From Cheiracanthium punctorium (lineage: Eukaryota; Arthropoda; Arachnida; Araneae; Cheiracanthiidae), in the NCBI GenBank assembly GCA_038373885.1, contig JAWZYV010014449.1, forward strand, positions 32,435 through 96,434: a DNA stretch of 64,000 nt. The letters run 5' to 3'. Shown here piece by piece: positions 34,601-39,909 of this stretch. The notes below the pieces were generated by a model. That model searched no databases and was not told the DNA's origin. It saw only the letters and a list, made by a program, of their open reading frames with translations. A program made the translations under genes and the position numbers. Position 1 is the first letter of the stretch, and each line of letters begins with the position of its first letter.

Positions 34601-36677
34601 TAAACATGTAGCAATTGATGGGTATTTTTGTGTTAATTTATTGTAAGTTTGTACTTGAAACTGTTTTTACTATTGTAATTTGTGTGTTTGGAAAATATTT
34701 AAATTGCATGGATGTCGTTTGTGAAGTTATTGAGATTGGGGTGGGGGTAGTTGGCCAGTTCATTCTAGCGTTTTTCTGCTATTTTAAAATAGTGTTTCAA
34801 CATTTTGATGGAAGTTTTGCTGTATTTAAGTTTATCTTTCTGCAGAAATACATTTTTTAGTATTCTGCATTTTCTGGAGAAAGAATTTTTTATGTATGCA
34901 TACCTCAGAGCTAGTCTTATGTTTATAGTTATTTTACTGTTTATTGAATTTGAAATATGTGCACAAGTGTTTGAATTAGGTGTTTAGATAATTGTATTTT
35001 AGTTTTGGGTTTATTTTTTCTTGCATAACTTTATATATATTTATGTTATGTTTGGCAAGAAAAAAAAGTCATCAATTAAACTTGCATCCTGCTTACCTCC
35101 TGTCCCCCCATGATCCCCCCCCCCCCCCCCACTTAAAAAAATGATTCAAGAGTTTCAAGCTGATTGCCGGACAAATGAAATAATTCATGGTTAGAAATAC
35201 CTTTGGCAACAGTTTGCCAGAACATTTGATGCAAAAATCCTTTGACAGAAATGACCACTGAGATAATATGTAAGCACCCAATTTACTAATACTTTTAACA
35301 GTGCAGTTCAAAAAAATCATGTGATTTTGGTACATAAGTACAACTAAACTAATTATGTCAGGCACTTCAAAATTTTGAAACTGTCTCTTTACAAGCTGTA
35401 CTACATACTGAAATACATGATAAACATGTATCAGTTTCAAAACTTTTAGAAAAAATTATTAAAATTGGAAATTCTCTCAAAACGTGTCACTTTTTGAAAA
35501 ATCTTGCAGCACAGATCCATGTTTAAGAATTTTTTCTGAAGATTTCACAAAAGGCACAGCTTTTTTGCTTATTACAGTGTGTAAAGCAGCTTATGAAGAA
35601 CCATCAGTATTATGCCGGCGGTCACTTCCGCCAAACTACTTTTTCGTCAAATTTGCTGGCAAACTGTTGCCAACCGTATTCCAAACCATTAACAATTTCA
35701 TGCGCCCGGCATTTATCTTGGTGAAAAATTGCTTGTCTTGGCAGACCGTCGGGATAATACATAAGTACCGGTATTTTATAGAAACCATGTTACTATTAGT
35801 TTATTTCAATTTGTGTACCAAAACTAAAAACTTCACAGAGTTTTTTTTCTTCGAACTACAGCCTTAAAAAGAAGTTACCCTGTACTTCACCCCCCCCCCT
35901 CCCATTTTTTAAGTCTAAACAAAAGTATACTGTGGTACCTTGAGAGCGTTCCGTGTCTTTTATAATTGTATGATAATCTGGGTCTGGAACTGCATTCTCT
36001 TGAGATCTGTAGCAAGAGCATGTCTGGAATTCTCTACCTGAAACTGCTGACAATGCTTTTGATCCTGCCAAAATATAGAAATAATTTTTGAGATAAAAGA
36101 GAATAGCAAAATATAATAGTGATATAACACATTGACAATGTGTAACGTCAGTCAGGATAGTTGAAGAAATCAGTTAAATTAAAGAACTTTAAAATTCACA
36201 ATACAAAGTAATTTCGCGATAAGTCGAATTCTTGGGGAACCTTCCAAAAACTTTGACTTATCGTAAGTTCAACTAATCGAATAATAAATTAGTACTGAAT
36301 CGGGCCGGGGCAGCGTAAAAACTTCGACAAAGCTGGATATTCGACTTATCTCGAAATCTTTGTATATACTTCACTTTCAATGGAGAATGCGTATATGATT
36401 TTATTTCTTTAAACACAGTTATTAAAACATAGATACAGATCTAGAGACTACATTTTAAGGCAATATAAATCTAATCTAGAAAGGTCCTTTAAAAATAAAA
36501 TGAATTGAATTCTTGAAAATGAAGAAGAAATTAATGCAAAAAAGTCAAATTTGTAGCAGACATGCCTTCTATAGGAATTATAAGGGATTTCCTTAATACT
36601 TTGGAAACGGAATGAAGTGATCTAGCAGAAAAATAATTCACTGATCTGCAGAGAGCTAACCGCATGTGAGCAGCCAT
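1179..36677 (-). CDS. TRAP1: TRAP1 (mitochondrial Hsp90 / Hsp75), 15 exons, 3' end off the left edge
   Basis: Mitochondrial matrix Hsp90-family ATP-dependent chaperone. Fifteen exons join in phase at every boundary (112,126,83,144,72,170,110,74,274,70,148,128,188,86,146 bp from 5' to 3'; 1931 bp, about 643 codons). Human TRAP1 is about 704 residues and the missing tail there is about 57, so one or more short terminal exons should lie left of position 1. The exons keep the GHKL ATPase landmarks: [13 protein letters not shown] (Glu/Asn box), [22 protein letters not shown], the middle-domain motif [11 protein letters not shown] and the C-terminal THP dimerisation segment. The N-terminus is a basic, acid-poor mitochondrial presequence and there is no cytosolic MEEVD-type linker, which separates it from Hsp90/Grp94. 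Introns are up to about 6 kb and filled with transposons. Identification is from remembered family sequence, not a search. Confidence 0.96.
2455..3502. mobile_element. Non-autonomous hAT-type element in TRAP1 intron
   Basis: Begins CAGTGGTTCTCGACCTTTTT and ends with its inverted form (...TGAGAACCACTG), a classic hAT terminus. The flanks are ACCTACAA and ATCTACAA, an 8-bp TSD with one mismatch. The inner right end carries the usual CCCCCAGGGG palindrome. No transposase is readable. A SINE is nested at about 2905-3165. Confidence 0.85.
2905..3165 (-). mobile_element. tRNA-derived SINE, copy 1 (nested in hAT element)
   Basis: Read on the minus strand: a Pol III A box-like TGGCACAGTGG, a B box-like GGTTCAGGTCC about 50 bp later, then a body with TTTTCTCCAGATGTAACATG, ending in a (CAAT)n tail. 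The body is shared with the copies near 12.3 and 38.2 kb. Confidence 0.75.
3537..3622 (-). CDS. TRAP1: TRAP1 exon 14
   Basis: 86 bp. Acceptor AATTTTCAG|GA, donor AAA|GTAAGA. It encodes [20 protein letters not shown] then GSKVHKIK, a helical part of the C-terminal dimerisation domain. The intron to exon 13 is only 86 bp, the shortest in the gene. Confidence 0.95.
3709..3896 (-). CDS. TRAP1: TRAP1 exon 13
   Basis: Acceptor TTTTAAG|C, donor TTAG|GTATTC. It encodes [20 protein letters not shown] then [19 protein letters not shown], matching human NRHLAExSPYYEAMKKKD. The tail is a charged stretch rich in E, K and R. Confidence 0.96.
4160..4390. repeat. Dispersed repeat, second copy near 57110-57240
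   Basis: Both places read GG-ATCCAG-AATTTTTT then CCAGGGTCCCATTTTTGT, followed by TTATTTTTGTGAATT. Likely left end of one transposon family; boundaries not resolved. Confidence 0.55.
4837..5837. mobile_element. TAGAGATGAG-family hAT MITE, copy 1, with nested insertion
   Basis: Left end TAAAGATGAG, right end CTCATCTATA; flanks GTAAGTGC and GTATGTAC agree at 6 of 8 bases. It keeps the GCTCGGGCTC-rich ends and the right-hand internal sequence of the family (TTTGCACAAACAGCAAAA). A 702-bp element interrupts it at 4910. Without that insert it is about 293 bp, a deleted copy. Confidence 0.82.
4910..5611. mobile_element. 702-bp MITE with 17-bp perfect TIR and 6-bp TSD
   Basis: Perfect inverted ends CAGGGATGTGCCAGCTG / CAGCTGGCACATCCCTG. 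The flanking direct repeat is AAACAA (4904-4909 and 5612-5617). Subterminal GGAGCA motifs repeat at both ends. No coding sequence. A related right end (GGCGCAATTGGCGCAGCC...CATCCCTG) stands near 13515-13553. CAG ends are hAT-like, but the TSD is 6 bp. Confidence 0.85.
5942..6069 (-). CDS. TRAP1: TRAP1 exon 12
   Basis: Acceptor TTATTTATAG|GAA, donor AAG|GTAAAC. It encodes [20 protein letters not shown] and [20 protein letters not shown], the SLxEYxxRM...IYYL motif at the end of the middle domain. Confidence 0.96.
6805..6952 (-). CDS. TRAP1: TRAP1 exon 11
   Basis: Acceptor TTGTTTAG|G, donor AAG|GTAAAC. It encodes [20 protein letters not shown] then [20 protein letters not shown], the KF(H/F)EDY(G/S)xF(L/M)(R/K)EG block of TRAP1. 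Confidence 0.96.
6953..8900. other. TRAP1 intron 10
   Basis: AT-rich, poly-T and poly-A tracts, one possible retroposed fragment at 7117-7270. The intron between exons 12 and 11 (6070-6804) shows nothing. No other feature recognised. Confidence 0.6.
7117..7270 (-). mobile_element. Possible retroposed 3' fragment with poly-A tail
   Basis: A run of 26 T (poly-A read on the minus strand) at 7117-7142 abuts a slightly more GC-rich, non-repetitive block to about 7270. It looks like the 3' end of a retroposed sequence. No family recognised and no TSD found. Confidence 0.3.
8901..8970 (-). CDS. TRAP1: TRAP1 exon 10
   Basis: 70 bp. Acceptor TTTTTCCAG|GG, donor TCAG|GTAAAA. It encodes [20 protein letters not shown] then ALI, the highly conserved DIPLNLSRE motif of Hsp90 middle domains. 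Confidence 0.97.
10205..10515. repeat. Degenerate tandem repeat, unit about 45 bp
   Basis: At least six imperfect units built on TTTCGTATCAG-GAAAAATCTAA, then TTTTGTATCAGTTTTACAGA. TCGTATCA or TTGTATCA recurs every 20-25 bp. Open frames over it are repeat artefacts. The same TTTTTGTATCAGGA words occur near 13425 and 13484, so it may be the inner part of a MITE of the 4910-element type. Confidence 0.75.
12098..12461. repeat. Foldback (palindromic) element split by a SINE
   Basis: Left arm 12098-12143 (ACTGCCATACAGCTGTTTCG... TTTTTGCCCTTCCTCAGTG). Its inverse starts at 12161 (CACTGAGGAAAGGGCAAAAA) and resumes after the SINE at 12430-12461 (TTGCTCGAACAGCTGTATGG). Arms of about 50-60 bp around a 17-bp loop, so the unbroken element was a long hairpin. 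Confidence 0.8.
12186..12429 (-). mobile_element. tRNA-derived SINE, copy 2, inside the foldback element
   Basis: On the minus strand: A box-like TGGCAGAGTGC, B box-like GGTTCGAAACC, then a GTTTTCTCC-containing body and a CCTTAATCCTACAACAACAA tail. The host sequence repeats on both sides as GCAAAAAGTTTT / GCAAAATTTTTT, the probable TSD. Best-preserved copy of the three. Confidence 0.82.
13393..13555. mobile_element. Right-end fragment related to the 4910 MITE
   Basis: Contains repeated TTGGCGCAG / TTGGAGCAG words and ends TTGGCGCAATTGGCGCAGCC...GCATCCCTG, matching the layout of the 4910-5611 right end (TTTGGAGCAATTGGAGCAGC...CATCCCTG). No matching left end found, so probably truncated. Confidence 0.55.
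14090..14363 (-). CDS. TRAP1: TRAP1 exon 9 (middle domain)
   Basis: Largest exon (274 bp). Acceptor GTATGTAG|GCA, donor AGAG|GTAACT. It runs from [20 protein letters not shown] through [20 protein letters not shown] to [20 protein letters not shown] and LRFMR. The catalytic-loop region reads S-H-R-V-L-I. From memory, human TRAP1 has S-R-K-V-L-I here, so the arginine is shifted by one, as in cytosolic Hsp90s. Confidence 0.97.
14862..14935 (-). CDS. TRAP1: TRAP1 exon 8 (domain linker)
   Basis: Acceptor ATTATATAG|AT and donor CAG|GTAAGA. It encodes [20 protein letters not shown] then NNVQ, the KYSNFV segment that starts the Hsp90 middle domain. Confidence 0.96.
14936..17104. other. TRAP1 intron 8, left part
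   Basis: Over 2 kb of AT-rich sequence with only the first 36-bp repeat copy (16431). No transposon ends or exons recognised. Confidence 0.6.
16431..17295. repeat. Pair of identical 36-bp direct repeats 829 bp apart
   Basis: 16431-16466 and 17260-17295 are identical over 36 bp (beginning GAAAAAGAGGTCCACTGAAA). The second copy lies inside the pogo-like element at 17105-17818 and the first outside it. Neighbouring bases differ. Origin unknown. Confidence 0.8.
17105..17818. mobile_element. pogo/Tigger-like non-autonomous element
   Basis: Ends TAGCACACTGCCTCTAATCC and (inverted) CAGGACACTTCCTCTAATCC, flanked by TA on both sides. The internal words CCTATAATCTGC recur near both ends. No transposase frame seen. 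CAG-like ends with a TA duplication fit Tc1/mariner-pogo derivatives. Confidence 0.7.
18294..18341. repeat. Perfect 21-bp stem hairpin
   Basis: 18294-18314 is the exact reverse complement of 18321-18341 with a 6-nt spacer (AAGGTG). It lies in TRAP1 intron 7, 140 bp from exon 7. No transposon end recognised around it. Confidence 0.85.
18484..18593 (-). CDS. TRAP1: TRAP1 exon 7 (end of N-terminal domain)
   Basis: Acceptor CTTTTAG|A and donor AAAG|GTGCCT (weak). It encodes [20 protein letters not shown] then [20 protein letters not shown] is the conserved threonine motif closing the nucleotide pocket. Phases (2 in, 1 out) match the neighbours. Confidence 0.96.
19071..19468 (+). mobile_element. 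Retroposon-like GC-richer block with A-rich tail
   Basis: About 400 bp of markedly higher GC than its surroundings, ending GCAACAACAAAAAAAAA, the 3' tail of a retroposed sequence. The start GCAGTGGTCTGGGTGCTAAA has an A box-like look, but I see no clear B box. Probably a SINE or a short LINE 3' end; unidentified. Confidence 0.5.
19768..19937 (-). CDS. TRAP1: TRAP1 exon 6 (GQFGVGFYS glycine loop)
   Basis: Acceptor TTTTGCAG|GCA and donor GATGG|GTAATA. It begins [11 protein letters not shown] and contains [20 protein letters not shown], the glycine-rich ATP-lid hinge of GHKL ATPases. It ends KWTSDG, with the glycine codon completed in exon 7. Confidence 0.97.
20138..20319. mobile_element. Decayed hAT-type MITE
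   Basis: Left end CAGCGATTCTCAAC, right end inverted CAGGGTTTTCCAAC, flanks ATCTATTG / ATGTACTG (6 of 8). 182 bp, AT-rich interior. Confidence 0.5.
20536..20607 (-). CDS. TRAP1: TRAP1 exon 5 (DTGIGM and GTIARSG)
   Basis: 72 bp, phase 0 at both ends: acceptor AAAATCAG|GAT, donor AAG|GTAGTT. It encodes [20 protein letters not shown] then SGSK. The first Asp contacts the adenine base in Hsp90s and GTIARSG belongs to the ATP lid. Confidence 0.97.
20750..22245. mobile_element. 1.5-kb element with about 47-bp imperfect TIRs (mariner-like?)
   Basis: The left end begins CAGGGAGTTATAGTTAAACT after a TA. The right end inverted reads CAGGGTGGTTATAATTAAAC, and both continue TTCCCCTATRAACARCATTCT. TA-rich flanks prevent a firm TSD. 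The interior has no readable transposase. Family placement is inference. Confidence 0.7.
23085..23136. mobile_element. Fragment of a CAGTGGCGTA-type MITE
   Basis: A G-run followed by CCCCTCCCTTGGATACGCCACTG. The inverse CAGTGGCGTATCCAA is a common hAT MITE terminus, also resembling those at 24649, 48444 and 63039. No convincing left end or TSD. Confidence 0.45.
23154..23727. mobile_element. TAGAGATGAG-family hAT MITE, copy 2
   Basis: Ends TAGAGATGAGACGGGCTCAG and CTCATCTCTA; flanks ATATATAT on both sides (an 8-bp TSD, but inside a microsatellite). 574 bp, the longest copy. Shares the core GATTCATGAGGAAAATAAAA and the words AGAAGGTGCGTGAAGCTCTT with the copies at 32525 and 42378. It carries a private hairpin at about 23431-23480 (CCGATCTGAT...ATCAGATCGG). 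Confidence 0.88.
24649..24751. mobile_element. 103-bp hAT MITE with perfect 8-bp TSD
   Basis: Left end CAGTAGCGTAGCCAG, right end CTGGCTATGCTCCCG, exact TSD ATAGACCA at 24641-24648 and 24752-24759. A G-run/C-run pair inside forms most of its length. Non-coding. Confidence 0.88.
25048..25626 (+). pseudogene. Truncated Penelope-like element: RT tail plus GIY-YIG endonuclease
   Basis: Two frames. The first, from about 25048, reads [20 protein letters not shown] then [13 protein letters not shown] and [14 protein letters not shown], the connector after the reverse transcriptase in Penelope-like elements. It breaks at a run of ten T (25284-25293). The second, from about 25295, reads [20 protein letters not shown] then [13 protein letters not shown], with the YIG and RxxxH motifs of a GIY-YIG nuclease, and ends [20 protein letters not shown] before a TAG. 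The RT core is missing, so it is 5'-truncated and dead. Penelope elements insert by target-primed reverse transcription. Identification from family motifs. Confidence 0.85.
25651..25709 (+). ncRNA. Hammerhead-like fold behind the Penelope remnant (degenerate)
   Basis: After the GIY-YIG stop: stem GGAAC/GTTCC (25657-25661, 25672-25676), then GAAGA, a 6-bp stem GGCAGC/GCTGCC (25683-25688, 25695-25700), then GAAA (25701-25704). CCGAAGA-stem-GAAA follows the hammerhead core CUGANGA-stem II-GAAA except U4. Penelope-like elements are known to carry hammerheads. The cleavage triplet and stem III do not fit, so activity is unlikely. Confidence 0.35.
25972..26115 (-). CDS. TRAP1: TRAP1 exon 4 (Glu/Asn ATP-binding motif)
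   Basis: Acceptor TCTTTAG|GTG and donor CAG|GTAACT, phase 0 at both ends. It carries [20 protein letters not shown], with the catalytic Glu and the Mg-coordinating Asn of Hsp90 ATPases, and ends TFVIQ just before the DTGIGM motif of the next exon. Confidence 0.96.
26959..29260 (+). mobile_element. hAT element with BED finger, internally deleted
   Basis: Ends CACGGTTGGGTTTTTGA and, inverted, CAGAGTTGGCAAGTTTTTGA. Flanks CCACATTT (26951-26958) and CCATATTT (29261-29268) form an 8-bp TSD with one mismatch. Subterminal TGTCAAAAAC words are repeated many times near both ends (26975-27055, 29137-29250). It contains transposase remains at 27980-28820. 2302 bp. Confidence 0.9.
27980..28820 (+). pseudogene. 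hAT transposase pseudogene (BED finger ... dimerisation domain)
   Basis: ATG at 27980: [20 protein letters not shown] then [20 protein letters not shown], a BED zinc finger with C-x2-C visible, ending at a premature TAA at 28109. Then [20 protein letters not shown] and [20 protein letters not shown] (28419-28610), the entry to the RNase H fold. Most of the catalytic domain is deleted. It resumes at 28690 with [20 protein letters not shown] then [15 protein letters not shown], the hAT C-terminal dimerisation motif. Stops and shifts make it non-functional. Confidence 0.88.
29898..29980 (-). CDS. TRAP1: TRAP1 exon 3 (start of ATPase domain), weak donor
   Basis: Encodes [20 protein letters not shown] then SLYSDKE, the first helix of the GHKL domain. 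Acceptor CTAATAG|GA. The donor is GAG|GTTGGT, a GT donor with a poor +3 to +6 match. No other nearby GT keeps the frame into exon 4 ([16 protein letters not shown]). Confidence 0.95.
30056..30090. repeat. (TA)n microsatellite and similar tracts
   Basis: (TA)n runs also at 10576-10604, 20729-20748, 20845-20871 and 23727-23749; (GA)n at 51997-52022; poly-A/T of 25 or more at 13929, 22291, 30989, 31591, 58205 and 63728. All non-coding. Confidence 0.9.
30492..32085. mobile_element. hAT-type element with perfect TSD ATTAAAAG
   Basis: Left end CAGAGTTAGAAATAAG, right end inverted CAGGGTTAGAAATTAAG. Exact 8-bp TSD ATTAAAAG at 30484-30491 and 32086-32093. 1594 bp including a nested 725-bp element at 30793. 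No coding sequence. Long poly-T near 31591. Confidence 0.88.
30793..31517. mobile_element. MITE with 13-bp TIR and 6-bp TSD CTCGTG, nested
   Basis: CAGAGTTGCCAAC at the left and GTTGGCAACTCTG at the right, exact 6-bp direct repeats CTCGTG at 30787-30792 and 31518-31523. Interior words AAATCAGGAGA recur near both ends. Sits inside the 30492 element, so younger than it. Confidence 0.87.
32525..33071. mobile_element. TAGAGATGAG-family hAT MITE, copy 3
   Basis: Ends GACAGATGAGACGGGCTCAG and CTCATCTTTA; exact 8-bp TSD ATACACAC (32517-32524, 33072-33079). 547 bp. Shares nearly all internal sequence with copy 2. A 21-bp unit is tandemly duplicated at about 32993-33035 (GGATGAAAAGTCCTCGGGCT twice). 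Confidence 0.92.
34203..34491. mobile_element. Decayed hAT-type MITE with G-run/C-run arms
   Basis: Left CAGAGCCATCACTAAG..., right inverted CAAGGCCCTTGCTAAAG; G9 and C7 runs face each other inside. Flanks GCTGATGC / GATGGTGC agree at 6 of 8. Confidence 0.5.
35107..35890. repeat. Diverged inverted repeat, arms about 250-300 bp
   Basis: 35107-35380 and the reverse complement of about 35590-35890 share a long alignable block. Both contain TTGGCAACAGTTTGCCAG, followed by A-TTTGA-G, and preceded by GCCGG-C--ATGAAAT. Both arms begin beside C-runs. Two divergent copies of one repeat in opposite orientation, or a foldback element, 48 bp from TRAP1 exon 2. Confidence 0.75.
35939..36064 (-). CDS. TRAP1: TRAP1 exon 2
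   Basis: Acceptor TTTTGGCAG|GA and donor CAAG|GTACCA. It encodes the poorly conserved post-presequence region ending [11 protein letters not shown](G), matching the HSIIxxTExxQG lead-in of the TRAP1 N-terminal strap. Phase 1 at both ends. The inverted repeat at 35107-35890 ends only about 50 bp beyond the donor. Confidence 0.9.
36204..36362. mobile_element. 159-bp pogo-like MITE in TRAP1 intron 1
   Basis: CAAAGTAATTTCGCGATAAG at the left and, inverted, CAAAGATTTCGAGATAAG at the right, then both GTCGAAT. Flanked by TA on each side (36202-36203, 36363-36364). Confidence 0.8.
36566..36677 (-). CDS. TRAP1: TRAP1 exon 1: mitochondrial presequence, GC donor
   Basis: ATG at 36677-36675 sits in a strong context (AAG ATG G). 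It begins [12 protein letters not shown] and continues with many R/S/L/K and no acidic residue until near the exon end, as in a matrix-targeting peptide. The same frame is open upstream (to about 36788), but this methionine starts the presequence-like part. No GT donor gives the phase 1 needed by exon 2. A GC donor (GAAG|GCATGT at 36565) gives it exactly, reading ...PIE-G-SKALS across the junction. The start and the join are inference; the phase match is seen. Confidence 0.68.
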
Positions 36678-36910
36678 CTTTTCGATTTTATGTTTAGCTA
36701 CAGTGTTGCCAGATTGTTTTGAACTAAAATCCCAAGAGGTTCCTAGAAAATCACAGACAAAATGTCGCAAAAGTGACATCACAGGCACGGCAAACTAGTA
36801 TCTTCCCCGGCTATCCAAACGGGTCTAAAACCCCGAATACGCAATAGTTGGCATTCTCTCCGCCGTGGTGCTGGTGTTATGCGCCAAACAGAGCGATTTA
36901 AAAGGCCAGT
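36678..36910 (-). promoter_or_regulatory. TRAP1: Presumed TRAP1 promoter / 5' UTR region
   Basis: Upstream of the proposed start codon. GC rises around 36815-36910 (CCGAATACGCAATAG, CTCCGCCGTGG). No TATA box is convincing. Placed by position only. Confidence 0.35.
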
Positions 36911-39907
36911 CCATACAATTAAAACGGCATCAAAACTGTCAAAAATGCTTGAATTTAAAAAAAAAATTATTTTTTTGTTTAAACAGAATATATCTTAATC
37001 TATAAATATTTTGAAACGTTTCTTCATCCATGGACATATTGAAAACAAAATTAAGAAATTGTTAGTTGGTTAATGCTTTTAGGAGCTTCTTCTACATGTA
37101 ATAAATTAATAATAAATAAATATATTAATTTATGTTTTATTTGAATCTTCAAAAGACTGCAATACTTTAAACATGCGAGATGACTATTTTCTTTTGGAAA
37201 AATGCCGAGACAGGTGTCATGGACGTATGTGGTGTCAGCTGCGGAGAGCTGATTCTGACTCCCCCTTTTGTATATCTGGCCACCCATAGCTGAGTGTTCT
37301 ATTATTCATTCCCACTTCTTTCTTTTGACTGATGCAAATAAGGAAGGAATTTCTCAATCGGTTTTGTATGCAATGGAAGTAGGACGTCAAAGGGACAAAA
37401 AAGTTAAGAAAAGGGCCTATCAAAAACTCTTTTGAATACTAGAATGAGGAGTTTTGGAAGTCTGGAATAGCAATTTTGCCGACTGAATATTTTAAGTGTG
37501 TGTTGTGGAGGGTCTCACACCCCGTGGAATTCAATTGCTATAGAATGTCTCTTTACAAATTATACTACGCATAATTATAAACAGCGAACTTATAACAGTT
37601 CCGATCCATTCAGGAAAAAATTTAAAAGTATACAATTACAATCTTTTCCGGGGATCGCGCTGAAGTCTGTTATAAAAGTGAGTCACAAAGGCTCATTATC
37701 TTGAGAAATATAGGTTTTTGCATACGCAAAACCCATTATGTGCATATTTTTTTGCATCACAGTCAATAAAATTTGGGTAAATTACTCAAAAATCTGAGTA
37801 AATGCGAAAACTACTTTTCGTAAACGGGGTTTCTGCACCCCATTTTTTAAAACAGTTTTTGTGCTTAAAATTTCAGTACGGATGAAGTGGGCACAATTTT
37901 AACAATACGCACTAGCAAAACGCGAAAGATCCTTTTCAGTAACTAAACAAAACAAATATTTAAAAAAAAAAAGAATTACTTGTGAAATTCTCTTTCACAA
38001 GAACATTTATCCTCCCTAACTATCTGAAAGCCAAGATTTAAATAACATGGATTTTAGTCAATCTATATAACAAAAAGTAAATGTGGTTTTTTTGAAAGAG
38101 TCCCTATAACTCCCCAACCCCACGGAAATTACATGTTATGGTAGCACTTCACCCACCATTCATGAAGATTTAGACTATTCGATGTTTGATCCTACGGTGA
38201 GGGGCTTGATCGGAGGACATTTTAATGGGTTTTAAGGCGTATTCACGTTACATCTGGAGAAAACCGACCAAAATTCCAGAGTTTTCGATCGATAGCCACA
38301 CGGTGGGCCCGAATGCGGGATCTTCCCACTTCAACTGTCTACCATGTGTAGTGTCCTAGTTTTTTTCCCCCGTATAATGTATTTATAAGATTGTGCCCAT
38401 CCTTCAAAAATGCTCCATGTTAGTTATTTTTTATATACACGCTTAAACCTAAAGAGCGAAAAAACGATACATTGCAGAGCGATCCTTTTCCATGGAAACA
38501 TACCGGTATTTCCACGAAAGTGCTTTTTAAGTAGTCTTTTTTTCTGAGAACTCCTCTCCTCCCGTCCTCTCTTTTCCGAGAATTTCCTTCCTCGCTTAGT
38601 GTTATATTCCGCTCCGTTCTTGTGATCGAAAAACGCTCCTAAAGGAGAATCTCACTTTTGAAAACTGGCCCAAAAATCGCTTCGACTGATCGAATTGTGC
38701 TCGTTTGGTTTAAGCGTGTACATAAAAAATCCGTTAGAGTAACTTTTAACAGTTTAATTTAGCACCTGAATATATGGCATACTGAAATTTTCTCTCGTTT
38801 TAATATCTACAGAAGCTAAAATGGTCAATGCTTCAAAATTTAACTCCTCCCTAACTGCAGAGGATACACTAAAATGCTCCATATTTGTATTATTTTGACG
38901 TGCATTAGGGCCAGGCATGGGCTCTATGACTGTTTGTAGGAGTGGGGACGAATCAGGTGTCCTACCGCAAAAAGACTAAATTTCAGTGTTAGTTGAAACA
39001 CTTCTAACTTACACCATTACGGCACCACATATTTTTCTGGGAGCTAGGGGGGGGAGGGCCCCCCTCCTGACCATAGGTATGGACGCGCATGGAGCCAAGT
39101 TTGGATTAAGACAGTGTCGCAACTATAAAGGACAAACTTAATTTTGGCTCTCCCTTAGCACGGCACCCGGGGAATATGCCCCACTTTCCTCCTTCTAACT
39201 GGAATAAGACCACTGGGTGCTCTGGAACTGGGAAAAACGTGGGGCTCCACTAAAAAAGGAAATTTTTAAAGTTTAGTTATTCTAAATGGAAACGATTCTA
39301 CTGAGTACTGACTCAATTTTTAAAAGAAACTTTCTGCATTATGCTTTTAAAAAAACACTTAACAAAAAGTATTTTTTAAAATTTACATTGCTTAGCATTT
39401 TTTAAAATTCAGTTTAATAATAAATATTTCATTAATAAATACTAACTATCCGTATCAAAGGTATAATTACAAATTTGAAACCATTTCAAATTTAGTCATT
39501 TATACTAATTAATAAAAACTTTTCAGTTATAAAGTAAACCTTATACAAATTATTAATTTATTATTGCATAAATTATAAAAACTGTTCTTTTTAAAGTATG
39601 TAGTTCTGAGTGTAGTCAATTAGGAACTCAATCCTCTGCCCTTTCTGTCTTTAAAGAAATATTGCCATCATGTATGCAAATAAGAAAAGACATAGAACCA
39701 TTATATTCTTAGAATCAATATGGATAACAAAAAGAACACAGATGTAAACGCGGAGGTAGCATTGCAGGAAGTGAAATTTGTGACTGTCACCTGACCAGTC
39801 AGTAGTTGATCCCATAGTCTTTTAAGGTCCTTGGTTGATCCACCGGAGGGGCTAAGGCACTTCAGCGTTTCTAAGAGATTGATAAAGGGTAACATTCTGC
39901 TTTATTG
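36911..39907. other. Intergenic region upstream of TRAP1
   Basis: Contains SINE copy 3. A CT-rich, CpG-bearing block at about 38520-38660 could be regulatory, but no exon follows it. Otherwise unassigned. Confidence 0.5.
38180..38350 (-). mobile_element. tRNA-derived SINE, copy 3 (degenerate)
   Basis: On the minus strand the body word GGTTTTCTCCAGATGTAACG followed by TGAATACGCCTTAAAACCC matches copy 1 (TTTTCTCCAGATGTAACATG, AATACGCGTTAGAACCC). The tRNA-like head is weaker (GCATTCGGGCCC at the B box). Confidence 0.65.
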
Positions 39908-39909
39908 TA

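Noticed and set aside
35093..35867. Two frames of 115 and 127 codons on opposite strands
   Set aside because: They are the two arms of one inverted repeat, share the same low-complexity word GKLLP-VF, and match no family I know.
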